Source of the DNA: Didymodactylos carnosus
Taxonomy: Eukaryota; Rotifera; Eurotatoria; Philodinida; Philodinidae
NCBI GenBank assembly: GCA_905250885.1
Contig: CAJNOQ010001650.1
Span: 1 to 29,646 of the forward strand
DNA length: 29,646 nucleotides
Reading direction: 5' to 3'
Shown here: piece after piece, positions 18,993 through 29,262 of the stretch
Position numbering within the stretch: position 1 is the stretch's first letter
How the letters are laid out: every line of letters starts with the position of its first letter
Position numbers and translations under genes: made by a program
Notes under the pieces: generated by a model
Database searches by the model: none
The model's input: the letters and a program-made list of their open reading frames with translations, nothing else
What the model was told of the DNA's origin: nothing

Positions 18993-20272
18993 AAGATAAT
19001 ATAAATTTTAGAATGGCATGTCAATAGCTTTCCAGTCACTCATCTTTTTTAGTTTTCTAATGTCTTCTTAGATTCTGAAGAAATGTGGGAAATAAGTTTT
19101 CCTTGCTGACTGATCGTGGGATTCCAAAGAGACTGTTGTTTTACAATGTTGTTTTAAAACAATTATATTGAATTATAGTGATCCATGATTTGTTGATTAA
19201 AACTTAGACTGTCAGGATATACGCAGATTCGACCCCTGCTAAGGACCATAAGTGTTTTTTCTTTTTTTTGCAAAAAAATCAGTGGATTTTCTATCACTTT
19301 CGTGCAACTTCTTCACCAGCAAACTGTATGTAGCTATATTTAATACTGTGTATATAAAAGTCATTGGATTAAGACTAAATTAGAAGGTAAAATATGAAAG
19401 AAGTAGAGGGAGGGATTTTTTCGAGAAAAAAAAATTGAGAGTGATGTTTTCAAAAATCTGAGTCGACAGTTTTGTGCAAAATTCGATCCTAATTCTAGCC
19501 ATATGGTTTTTATTTGAAACTTTTGTGGGCGGAGAAATTGCAATTACTGCTACTATGTCCTGACGAAAAGATTATGAAAATATGAATGTACTTTCAGATG
19601 ACTGACTGTATGGTACAGATGTTATCACATAGATAAACACTCAAATCGTGTGACTTTTCATTTTGAAGAAAAGTACAGGAAATCAAAGAAATTCCAGTTT
19701 CTTTTACAGTCGATATACTATAATTAGTTTGTTAGAAAAAATGATTGCAAGAGAAATGATTCGACTCTACTCTAGTTCTGAAGTTGAGTTCAATTTAGCC
19801 TTTTCTACACAACGAAAATTTTTACAATTTCAACATTTTTTTTGCTTTTTTTATTACATTACATGGAATTTCTTCTATAAGGCGATATCAACATTTGTTC
19901 AATGTTTGCATATTATGCGTGCCAGCCACATCAACGCCGGTGGAGAAAGTGTTTTCTCAGTGGTATTCTTTTTTCGTACGTAAAGTAGATCTACGCTTTC
20001 ACAATTAACATTATCGAAATGTAATTTTCAAGTCTTGACATGATAGTTTTCGGCGCGTGGTATTGTGAACAAAAGTGAAATACGCAGCTGGACTAATCGA
20101 CATTCTGTAAATTATTCTTTAAGGATTCTTGTGTCTTATAAAATCTTAAAGAATCTTATCTTTTTTTTCTTGACCATTCTTGTCTTGAATATTCTGTCAA
20201 GCGTTTTTGAGATTTTTTTTCTCTTTTCTTTATATATAGAGAAACTGTACACGTGCCAGACAGAACAAAGAA

Positions 20273-20706
20273 TTACGAGGGAACCACCCGGGGTTATAAA
20301 TCGATTTCTGGTTGGGACTATTTTTGTTAGAAAGGCTCTAACGAGTAATGAAATACCCCAACTTGGTTCATCTCCACGGTGCTTTGTTGTTGAGTTACTG
20401 AATTTTTAGTCAGTTTTTTGCCTATAGAGCTTAGATTTCGAGCAAAATCCGACTGATTTCAAACTTGCCACACTTGTAGCCCATGGTCACAGCAGTACGA
20501 TGGAAAAATATTCGGTGCTAATGAATGAATTTTCCTGCCTTGAGATATTGAGACTCGAATATTCCACTAGAAGGTAAGGGTGAGGGTCAAATATTCGAGT
20601 CTCAATGATGAACCAAGTTGGGATATTTCACTACTCGTTAGGGCCTTTCTAACAAAATAGTCCCAACTCGAAATCGATTTATAACCTCGGGTAATTCCCT
20701 CGTTAG
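20273..20706. mobile_element. foldback miniature element with inner hairpin
   Basis: The left arm (20273-20383) and right arm (20609-20706) are inverted copies sharing ggttataaatcgatttc, ttgggacta, gttagaaagg and aacttggttcatc. Immediately inside the right arm a perfect 17-bp inverted pair (attgagactcgaatatt, 20547-20563 and 20590-20606) makes a second stem. The plus-strand open frame 20065-20409 ends in the left arm and is not a gene. Confidence 0.75.
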
Positions 20707-21184
20707 TTCATGGAGACAGACAGTTGGTATCCATAGTGATGTAGTCTAGTCAGTAGATAGTTAAGATTTTAGTGATGGACGAAAATAGTCTTATTGAAAG
20801 AGTAACCTAATGTATGAAAGAGGAGCTTGGTATGTGCTTGTAGTCTTTCATGATTTCCCATTTTTATGAATATTTTTATTTAGAGTCTAGTCGGCATTCT
20901 GTTTTTATTATAGCTTGCCGAGAGGCAGAAGCATGTTATTCAAGATGTGACAGCCTTGACTTGATGATGGATAAATCCATCTGAAGCATATCACACTTTA
21001 CAAAAGTTTTAGCGCAAACCGTAAGATCAACCTCATTTCGTAGAGCTCAACTTATTCGCGTTTTACTCTTCCAGCAAAAGTAGTAAAATTTTGCCTTTTC
21101 CCAGCTGTTTTGACTCATCGTGTGAAGCTCACACCGGAATATTTAGTGTTATTTGTATTAGGCTTGAAAGCTCCTTCGGATCTC

Positions 21185-21325
21185 AGGTACAGGTTCATGT
21201 CCAAGTCACAGATTCAAGTCCAGGTTCAGGTTAGGTCAAGGTCCATGTCACAGGTCACAAGTCCTTTTTCCAGATCCAGGTTATAAACCCAGGCCTGAGA
21301 GAGACAGATACGGATCCAGGTTTAT
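21185..21325 (+). repeat. degenerate minisatellite of CAGGTTCAGGTC-like units
   Basis: Words such as caggtacaggttcatgtcc, caagtccaggttcaggtt, catgtcacaggtcacaagtc and ccagatccaggtt recur with drift over about 140 bp, interrupted by other sequence. Confidence 0.5.
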
Positions 21326-22601
21326 CTCTAACTTGGTCGTCTTGAAGAATTAGAATGAACAAACAAAAAAAAAAACTGCTTAAAGATTAGTATCTCTCAA
21401 GCTTTATTGCACGTTTGGACCTGGACCTGTCAGATTATATGTCCAAATTCAGATCTGCCGTCTTTGGTATGGATTGTCTATTCTGATAAAAATGTTTTTC
21501 TTTAGTTCGTCGAGCGTTGATTCAAGTCGTAGAAAATAGTCTGAAATGTTCGATTTCTAGATCAGTGTTTTTCAAAGCGGATAGTTGATTCACAACAACG
21601 AACCATTCACTGATCACGAAACCAACATCAGTAGTTTCCAGCAAAGCTATGAGTATCTTAGACCTTGAAATGGATGAGATGTATTATTAATTTACTGCAT
21701 GATTGTATCTAATGGAGTCTTGCTGTTATAATGTGTCGATATCCTAGTTGAAGTTCTTGATACCAAGGAAACAAGATCTTCGGACATTCTTGCCCCGCAA
21801 GATCTTGCCATTTAGAGTACTACACCGTTGTTTGTTCAACTTTTAGCAAAAGCTAGTTTCCCTTAGAATCGCAGAATATATGGATCGAATGTTTGCATAT
21901 TTAGAAATTATAGTAGCATAACTACGAAAGAAAACAGTCGCAAACAGTGATTTGTTTAATAATGCCAAACTTATCAAAAAATAGTTGGTTTCCAAAGCTG
22001 CCAAACATTAGCAATTCCTGGTAGATTGGAAATCAATTCTTCCCGACATTTTCACCAACTAAATTCTCACTGTTGAACTCTAGTAGAGCAATTTACAAAG
22101 GTGCACTCATTGCACGATTTTGTATCTTTGTATCGTTCTGTGTCTTAAGTCAAGCAGTCTGATTGTAACGTGAAATCACAGCTAATGGCACTCTTGAGCC
22201 AAATTAGTGAAGTAATAATCTTTGATTTTTCAATCCCGAGTTACAGACGTCTTGAAATTTTACAAAAAATGCAGATATCGAGAACAGACAGGCTTTTTAC
22301 GAGTTTAGCTTGGAACTCGTCGAGACTGGCTGATAGCTATCATTATTAACGTAAAAATAAGAAGTTTTATTTTCTTACCTGAGAAAAGGATACTCCTCCT
22401 TTCACTTTCAGCAGAAAGACACAATAAACACATCCAAATGCACAGGTATTAAAGGAACGATATCAGTATAATAAAGAAAACTGACGATTGATAAGTAAAA
22501 ACTAAGAGTAAGCAGCTTTGCGGTGATATGTGTAATAAGTTGATAATATAATGGAGAAAACGGTTACGGTCCGTTGTTGAAGATATTTAAGGACAGAAAT
22601 A

Positions 22602-22621
22602 CATACAATGTACATTGTATG
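22602..22621. repeat. perfect 20-bp palindrome
   Basis: catacaatgtacattgtatg equals its own reverse complement. It could be chance in AT-rich DNA or a dimeric protein-binding site. Confidence 0.5.
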
Positions 22622-23267
22622 ACTATCAATAATAAGTTCGAGCGTTTTGGTAGTGCTTAATTAATTAGTTGATAATCAAACAAATTCTATTGAAAGTTTT
22701 AAGAAAAAATTCTCAAACTTGCTTGGTTGTCCTTTGAAATCAGTTACTATAGAAAAAGCTTAAACTATTTTCCACTATGTTAATTAATATAGAAAATGCG
22801 CATACGAGTGGAAAAATATTATATCTCAGCTAACTGGTATATTTCAAGAATAAAGCTAACGACAACAGACGTATATAATTTCGAGTGAACGATTTCTCAT
22901 TCTTTTTTCAAATATAGTTAGAATCAGCAATAAATGATTTGGAAATTCAATTTTTTCTTTCATCCTATTGAATCCCCAAAGAAAGCGTCCTAAGAATATT
23001 TTTAGTAAAAACGTTCATGCATTTCTTATTGATTCATTTAACCAATTGTTTGATTCTCACTTAACAGATTAGTTTGATATCAGAAAATTAATTATTTTTA
23101 CATTAAAAAGCTCAGCACAAGTCACACCATAGAAATAAGATTTTATTAGGAATGAAAACGGTCATTATCTACATTTGGCGAGGAGATCAACTAACATTAT
23201 GATGAACTTAATTATAGCTAAGACTATACTGAATTTTTTTTTTGCCGATGAGACTGGCTAAAATAAA

Positions 23268-23273
23268 TTTATT
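23268..23273 (-). terminator. AATAAA polyadenylation signal of the mucin-like gene
   Basis: TTTATT on the + strand, about 300 nt after the minus-strand stop at 23577. Another candidate lies at 23142-23147. Confidence 0.35.
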
Positions 23274-23576
23274 TACTGTGTTCAGTCAAACAAATAGAAC
23301 TAGGATTAGTTTCATACATATGTATCAATCGTTTTTCTGTTTGTAACTCATTATAACTGAACATCAAACACTCAGTAGTGACAAGATATAAAAAAACAAT
23401 AACAGATGCCTTATACAAAAATGAAAGAAACCATAACATGAATACACAATTGCTTTCTTCTAAGCTGGTTGGTTTTTTAATACTATTTACGACAGACAAC
23501 AGAATTTACTGAAAATCTGACAAAAAAATTTTTTTTGTTTACTTCAGACAGTTGTAAATGGCAATGTTTGTCCCCA

Positions 23577-25469
23577 CTAGCTAACCGAAAGGAAGATCCA
23601 GAGAATGCCTGTACAAAGAAATAAAAACAAATGACTACAGATTTTGATGCATCCTGAGTTATATCGACCTCTAAGTTGTATGAATTCAGCTGAAAATATT
23701 GAATTATTAGAATCATTAAGGAATTCGGTTCTATTTTCAATATTTTGAGTAAAACTTTTCACTAGAACGGACGCAATGGTATTTTCAGTAAGTTTTCTCA
23801 CAGCAGAAGATGTTTGAAAATTACGAATCATGGTTGTTGTCGACAACGGCTCACTAATGTTTGAGTAATTAACGATTGATGAATAATCTACTGTTAAATT
23901 AATTAGTATAGGCAAACTTTCACTAAGATCATCGAATTTTTGTTGATGTGAATAATTTAATTTTGAAATTGTGTTAGTTAAGAGTAGACTATTATTGATT
24001 GCAATATCATCCCTTGATTCGACATCTGATAGACTACCCTCATTAAACTGTTCGGATTCTATATTTTGATCAGAATCGTAGTCGTTAGTATAATCCATAA
24101 GTATCTGGTTGTGCTGTGTTGTTTGCTGAGTAGTCCAATCGAAATGTGTCGTTGTTTTCAATATCTCTTGAAAACTGGATTGTTCTTGTTCAACTATCAT
24201 CGATGTACTATTTTGCATATTCATCGATATCGATTTGACATCAGCCTCATTATAAAAGTTGGGTGATGTTAATGTTGGTATATAGTCCATTACTGTCACA
24301 TTTTCTGTCAGCACTAACGATGAATTTACACTATCCACATTAAGTATTGCTGAATATGTTGATGTTTTAGTAGTAGTACTAGTGGTCGTAGTAGTAGTAG
24401 TAGTAGTAGCAATAGTGGTGGTGACGATAGTGGTAGGGGCGATAGTAGTAGTCGTGATAGTGGTAGTGGCGATAGTGGTAGTGGTGATAGTAGCAGGAGT
24501 AGTGGTGATAGTGGTAGTGGCGATAGTGGTAGTGGTGGTAGTAGCAGGAGTAGTGGTGGTGGCAATGGTAGTAGTTAACCACCAGTTTCGACTGATTGTT
24601 TTTGTTGCTGTAACTTCATTGTATTGCTTATTCTTATAATTTGCCTTCCATGCCGATGTCCAACGATTCCAAAATGGATTCGATATAAAATAAGGTGTAA
24701 TAGGTACTGTGGAACTTTCTACTACTTTATCTTTTTTAAACAAATAAGTTTGACGTTGAAGATTGCACGTAAGAAAATCTTCGTTACACATTGCTTTTTG
24801 ACATGTACAACTTTTTTGTTCACTATCGTTGTTGTTGCTAATATCAATCCATCCAAATGTTAAACATTGATATTGTAAATTAGAACTATAGTAGGTCGCT
24901 TTTATTGCCCGTATCTGACAACTACGACATTTCTGACGTATTGTTAAAGAATTCGTAAACCCATCATAACATGGAAAAATTGGTTTAAATGATATTTCAA
25001 GTTTACAACGTTCGATATTCGCATTACAATAATCTGTATTACAAAAACAATTTTTGTCATCATAGCCATAAACTGGTGATTCTTGTTCTTTAATACAACG
25101 TCGATTTGGTACATAACGATGTTGCTGTTGTTGATCATTTTGTGTATAATATAAAAATGGATGTAGTGTCGTTCGTACAGAAATACTATCATTTTCATTA
25201 ACATAGTTGGCAAAGCGTTTATTAGGATAATAATCAAGATCGTCTTCATCAATAGTAACTAGAGATTTTTGTTTAATCTTTGATAAAATTGTTGTTGTTG
25301 GTAATAGTTCGATAAAAATCATACATGAATAGCAATTGTGAACTAGAGAAGGACGATATTGATTGTCGAAAGTATTATAACTATTATCATCATAGCATTT
25401 TAACATGAAACTAATTTTAAATAAATAAGTTAAAACTATAAATATCAAATACGATCTGTTTTGTATCAT
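23577..25469 (-). CDS. secreted, probably GPI-anchored protein with two 8-Cys Ly6-like modules and a Thr-rich stalk
   Basis: Intronless, 630 aa from the ATG at 25469, which begins a signal peptide (MIQNRSYLIFIVLTYLFKIS); a 3' splice-site CTAG lies 10 nt upstream. The frame is open 22 codons further upstream but that would bury the signal peptide. Sixteen cysteines form two tandem modules (about residues 25-155 and 167-235). Each has C-x2-C and ends in C-x-C-x4-CN-x6-C with identical spacing (FCNTDYCN and TCQKAMCN). This resembles Ly6/uPAR three-finger or nematode ET-type modules but with an extra cysteine. Residues 299-371 are almost pure Thr with Ile/Ala/Pro (mucin-like O-glycan stalk). The following 230 residues are Ser/Asn/Thr-rich with many N-glycosylation sequons. 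A C-terminal hydrophobic tail (about residues 607-630) suggests a GPI signal. Predicted role: cell-surface or cuticular glycoprotein. Confidence 0.82.
   Translation of the reverse strand: MIQNRSYLIFIVLTYLFKISFMLKCYDDNSYNTFDNQYRPSLVHNCYSCMIFIELLPTTTILSKIKQKSLVTIDEDDLDYYPNKRFANYVNENDSISVRTTLHPFLYYTQNDQQQQHRYVPNRRCIKEQESPVYGYDDKNCFCNTDYCNANIERCKLEISFKPIFPCYDGFTNSLTIRQKCRSCQIRAIKATYYSSNLQYQCLTFGWIDISNNNDSEQKSCTCQKAMCNEDFLTCNLQRQTYLFKKDKVVESSTVPITPYFISNPFWNRWTSAWKANYKNKQYNEVTATKTISRNWWLTTTIATTTTPATTTTTTIATTTITTTPATITTTTIATTTITTTTIAPTTIVTTTIATTTTTTTTTSTTTKTSTYSAILNVDSVNSSLVLTENVTVMDYIPTLTSPNFYNEADVKSISMNMQNSTSMIVEQEQSSFQEILKTTTHFDWTTQQTTQHNQILMDYTNDYDSDQNIESEQFNEGSLSDVESRDDIAINNSLLLTNTISKLNYSHQQKFDDLSESLPILINLTVDYSSIVNYSNISEPLSTTTMIRNFQTSSAVRKLTENTIASVLVKSFTQNIENRTEFLNDSNNSIFSAEFIQLRGRYNSGCIKICSHLFLFLCTGILWIFLSVS
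24357..24575 (-). repeat. in-frame minisatellite encoding the Thr stalk
   Basis: Built from GTAGTGG and GATAGTGG words on the + strand (ACC/ACT/ATC codons on the coding strand). It encodes TTTI, TTTA and TTTP-type units over about 73 residues. Its repetitive nature leaves long open frames on both strands, which are not genes. Confidence 0.8.
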
Positions 25470-25480
25470 TGTGGTAAATC

Positions 25481-26474
25481 TAGATAAAAGTATATAGCAA
25501 TATCTTAGAGATTCACAATTTGAACAATAAAACATTTTTCCGAAAATTTTTAGAAGAAAAATTCACTATTTAGTTTCTTACTTATATGGCAGATGTCAAA
25601 GAATAAAAGTGAAAAATATTTTCACATTGTGTCAAAACAAATTTGATATAAATCAACCATGTTTAGTAGGTTTTATATAAAAGTAGAAGTTTGACTGACA
25701 GATTACTAAGAGAGTGGCTACCATAATCATTTTCTGTATATTCAATAGTAATGAGAATTTTGATTTTTCGCTTATTGAACTGACCCAACCGTTTTGAGAA
25801 AAATTTTATTCAGTTTTAGGATAAGGACATAACGAATAATGAAGTGAATATACGTGTTGTGTTAAAAAAGAAGTAGAAAAAATAAAGAAAAAATATCAAC
25901 AAAATGACAACAAAGTTTTAGAATGTTAACAGGTACATCACAGATTAATCGAAAAAAATTTGTCAAGCTCTCGAAAAATGTCATTGAAATTTCTCATATA
26001 ATATAATGTTACTCTAGTTGTATACTACATTATTCAAACAAAAAGAAAAAACCACCAAAAGGAGAACATATGAACCTCAATTATGCACAAGCACATACAT
26101 GTTCATAATATGAAGAATACATCGTTTGAATAAGAGATATATAGAACATTGACAAACTTTAAACAAATAAGATGTTTGATCGTCAAAAAGAGCTTAGTAA
26201 AACGCATAGAAGAAAATCACGAATTGGTTTTTTTGTTTGTTTATAGATGTATTCTCTTCTTTATTACTTCAAGTGTATGAATGTTTTTCTAAAGCTCAAT
26301 TTCGGTAGTGATTAATTTTTCCTTAACTACTAAATCATCACAATATAATAGCATTCCAGAACCACTTGTGGATTTAGCCTAAATTGATCGACTCTATTAT
26401 ATATGACTAGAACTAGTTGATATCAATTAAAATACATAGTCGTTATAGTATCATGTGTTTTATACAATTGTTCG
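25481..26474. other. gene-free region upstream of the mucin-like gene
   Basis: AT-rich, no supported exon or repeat. It presumably includes the promoter of the minus-strand gene. Confidence 0.35.
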
Positions 26475-26542
26475 TTTTTTTATATTCGTCGAACTACATC
26501 AGTTTACGCGTAAACTGATGTAATCCGACGAATATAAAAAAA
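26475..26542. repeat. near-perfect 68-bp palindrome
   Basis: Two 34-bp arms (26475-26508 and 26509-26542) meet without a loop at acg|cgt and differ at only two positions. Arm words: tttatattcgtcg and acatcagtttacg. It directly abuts a copied fragment of the mucin-like gene. Confidence 0.85.
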
Positions 26543-26731
26543 TGAGATTGTGTTAGTTAAGAGTGGACTATTATTGATTGCAATATCATCTCTTGATTCG
26601 ACATCTGATAGACTATCCTCATTAAGCTGTTCAGATTCTATATTTTGATCAGAATCGTGGTCGTTAATATAATCCATAAGTATCTGGTTGTGCTGTGTTG
26701 TTTGTTGAGTAGTTCAATCAAAATGTGTCGT
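26543..26731 (-). pseudogene. copied 189-bp internal fragment of the mucin-like gene
   Basis: Aligns without gaps to 23964-24152, within the coding region (about residues 440-502), in the same orientation and offset by 2579 bp. Eleven differences over about 188 aligned positions give about 94 percent identity. All eleven are transitions; six fall at third codon positions and five would change the residue. The fragment has no start, stop or splice site of its own. It sits exactly between the 68-bp palindrome and the 0.9-kb foldback element, which suggests transposon-linked capture or repair-mediated insertion. Confidence 0.88.
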
Positions 26732-26733
26732 CA

Positions 26734-27655
26734 TAAAAAGTGACGACTCTCCCATCTCTGGTTCGATCCTATTTTATAGCAATAGGAATAACATCAACTA
26801 CAACTACAACTAATTGTTTTTATTCAAAATTGATCGCAAACAGTTATATTTCGTAGATTTATCTGAGGGCATGGAGAAAAGCTGGAAAGTTTAGTATATT
26901 GGGTCTCAACGTGATGTAACTATCTGTAACAAGAAATGGAGTTTTCTAATTTTGATTCATTGTTAAAATCTTTTAGATGGCTCTTTTATCTTAACGCCTA
27001 CCAAATGTAAAACTCCCGTATTTAATGGTGTTCTCCGTGTTTAGTAATGCTAGAGTAGATGGCTGAATAACCCTTGAAGCGCATAAGAATGACCATCATC
27101 AAAAAACAGTGGGTTTTTTTAGCTAGCTTCTTTTTTCAAAAGTAGGTCAAAGTCGGAAAGTGAATAGACTGACCACTAAATACAGGGGTTTTATATTTGC
27201 TTAGACGTTAAGATAAAAGATTCACCTGGAAAACTTTAACGATGAATCAAAACTGCAATGGTAAAGTAACTAGAAAACTCCATTTCCTGTTACAGATAGT
27301 CACATCATGTTGAGATCCAGGTGACCGGTCAATTAGTCGCAGCACAATTCGTCGCGGACAATTCGTCGCACGATCAGTTCGTTGCAGGTCAATTCGTTGC
27401 AGTCAATTTGTCGAGGACTATTCATCGCATAATTTTCTAATGGAAAAAGGAAAGGACTATCAAAAAACTGACAAGGGGGATTTCTATCAAAAACGGGAGG
27501 TTTGCCATCCAAAAAAAATTGCTTTCGAGTTTCTACAAAATATAACTATTTGTAATCAATTTTAAATGAAAAAACTTAGTTATAGTTGCAGTTGATATTG
27601 TTTCTATTGCTATAAAACAGGATCTAAACAGAGCTGGGAGAGTCGTCACTTTTTA
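26734..27655. mobile_element. 0.9-kb foldback element with interrupted arms
   Basis: The outer arms 26734-26860 and 27530-27655 are inverted copies beginning taaaaagtgacgactctccc and sharing tttatagcaatag and caactacaacta-like sequence. A second matching block pairs about 26898-27020 with about 27190-27320 (gatgtaactatctgtaaca, ggagttttcta, tcttttatcttaacg). The right arm contains an unmatched insert (about 27326-27525) with the minisatellite. No transposase is present. Confidence 0.78.
27326..27432 (+). repeat. CAATTCGTCGCA minisatellite
   Basis: About seven degenerate units of 14-16 bp with core caattcgtcgca (variants tcaattagtcgca, gacaattcgtcgca, ggtcaattcgttgca). It is located only in the right arm of the foldback element, so it was gained after or during arm formation. 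Confidence 0.7.
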
Positions 27656-28536
27656 GAGTCCGAACAAGAAGTTAAGCTCTTAGTAAAAAACGAAAATCAT
27701 TATAGTCAAAAATAGTTCAACAAACGAGTCAATCTTGTATTTTATCTTGAAAAAATATTCGTCAATAATCAATGCAGATGAGGCTTTAAAGTATGAAAAC
27801 ATAGCCTTTCTGTCTCATACTGGCAAAAAAACGTGTAATTTCCATCCAAAAACTCCATTTTATGAACTTTTATTAGAGATACCAAATGGTGTTTATCAGA
27901 TGTATTTTTTTATCTTTCTTTCTCTCGCAGTTATAGTGGAAATACGAGAATCTGTGTGAAGATCCAAGGCTTTTCATTTTGAAAACTCTAGTCAAAAACG
28001 AAATCAACTAAACTACATCTGAACAATGCCTTTAGGTACCTATAGCAGAAGTTTTAGCTCAATCGGATCACAAATTTCAGGGGTCATAATGGTCGGCAAT
28101 GAAAAACATGGTTTCTCAGAAAATCAGTAGAAAACATTTTTTAGATACTTTTGAGCAAAAATACGTCGACTTTCTTTTTCGAAGTTCTACACTGCCCAAA
28201 AAGTGTCTTGATAAATTACCCTGATGGCTTCAAAATGTATCCACCGCGCGTAATGAAGGCACGTTAGATGCATGTTCCCATCTTTCTTACTATTAGTCGC
28301 CTTGATGTCTTGACAAAACACCTCTAAATTACTATGTTTTTTTGACAAAAATAGCCTAAGTGCTTTCGATAGACATCACTAACGTATCAAAAAGTCTCAA
28401 GGCACTAGCTACGATCAAGACCCATCAGCCATGGATAAATCACGTAGTTGTATTCAAGACACCGGAAATGCATCAACAGTTATTAGACACAAAGTCATTC
28501 GGGTATCTATTATCCATTTCAAAAAAACGGTACCTG

Positions 28537-29248
28537 TGGGTATTTTTTGGATAACTTTTGATAGAAATGAGATAGAGACCTGACCACCACCATGTTCCCA
28601 AGACCTTAAGACATGGTTTTGTAAGTAGAAACTTGTTTCAAAACTTTGTATACGTCCGATTTTCCCCAGGATCTTTGGAAAACCAGCTCCGCTGTCAGAA
28701 AACTAACATACTAGGTTAATAATTTTTTTTTGCATGCGTAAGTAGTCCCGACTTTACTCTACAAAATTATGCAAGTCCCAGCTCTCCACCTATCATCGTT
28801 CGGGCAGGGCTCGCTTTCCCCGAGCGCGTCTCTATCTTAGAGCAGACATCTCTGAGAATCTCGAAATGCCATGGAATATTGATAATCGACTACGCTGAGC
28901 ATAGTAGCAACATTTGTTTCTGTGTAGAAATGAAAATAACTTCGCCAGAGGCATTTTACCCAAAACCGATTTTTCGCCTGTTACCAGCAAAAACTAAAAT
29001 ACTTAGGGGTATCCAAAAGTAGTGAGGGAGGTACTATTTTTTCTTATAGAAAGCTTGAAAAATTTTTGTTTTTTTATGAACAGATAGAGCGTCTTTCGCT
29101 CTATTTTTCTATGCTATTTGATCACTATTCAACTAATATCATAATAATAAAATTTCGATAAGATCTATTTCTTTCGCATATGTGCTGGTAGCATGAATGC
29201 TCGTGAGTATTTTTTGAATAACGTTTGATAGCAACAAGATAGAGAACT
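28537..29248. repeat. pair of about 44-bp direct repeats (28537-28580, 29205-29248)
   Basis: The two copies share tattttttg, aataac/ataact, tttgatag and agatagaga in the same order with several mismatches. They may be fragments of the element family whose inverted repeat lies at 29263-29646. Confidence 0.5.
29084..29104. repeat. 8-bp-arm hairpin followed by a T run
   Basis: atagagcg / cgctctat around a 5-nt loop, followed by several T. It resembles an intrinsic terminator, but this is a eukaryotic window and no small RNA gene is evident upstream. Confidence 0.4.
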
Positions 29249-29262
29249 GCGGTTTTCACCAT

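Larger units (their letters stand above)
17041..19560. mobile_element. 2.5-kb terminal-inverted-repeat element, nested host
   Basis: Terminal inverted repeats of about 140 bp at 17041-17180 and about 19405-19560. Shared words include ggaca...agtagc, cacaaaagtttcaaataaaa, ttttgcacaaaact-like sequence and gaaaacatcactctca. The right copy has small insertions. No transposase frame is seen between them; much of the interior is occupied by a second inverted-repeat element at 18142-18992, which suggests insertion of one element into another. Confidence 0.65.
20707..23267. other. gene-free region with degenerate repeats
   Basis: No supported exon. It contains the CAGGT-type degenerate array at 21185-21325 and a perfect 20-bp palindrome at 22602-22621. 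The lower end includes the presumed 3' untranslated region of the minus-strand mucin-like gene. Confidence 0.4.
27656..29262. other. gene-free region with a dispersed direct repeat
   Basis: No supported exon; short frames at 27735-27959 and 28360-28554 have no domain or splice context. The segments 28537-28580 and 29205-29248 are direct copies (gtattttttgg-ataac, tttgatag, agatagaga), and a hairpin lies at 29084-29104. Confidence 0.4.

Noticed and set aside
19178-19250. tRNA-like T-arm (gcagattcgacccctgc)
   Set aside because: Only the T-arm resembles a tRNA; no pairing acceptor stem or D-arm was found upstream.
23483-23740. 85-codon minus-strand frame overlapping the end of the mucin-like gene
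   Set aside because: It is in another frame of the same strand over the 3' end of a well-supported gene; a shadow.
24379-24639. Long open frames on both strands across the Thr repeat (Val-rich on +, Leu/Pro- and His/Tyr-rich on -)
   Set aside because: They are by-products of a stop-free minisatellite inside the mucin-like coding region; no start context or domain.
26750-26775. B-box-like ggttcgatcc that might mark a tRNA-derived SINE
   Set aside because: It lies in the foldback arm; the mirrored arm has lost the motif and no A-box is at the right distance.
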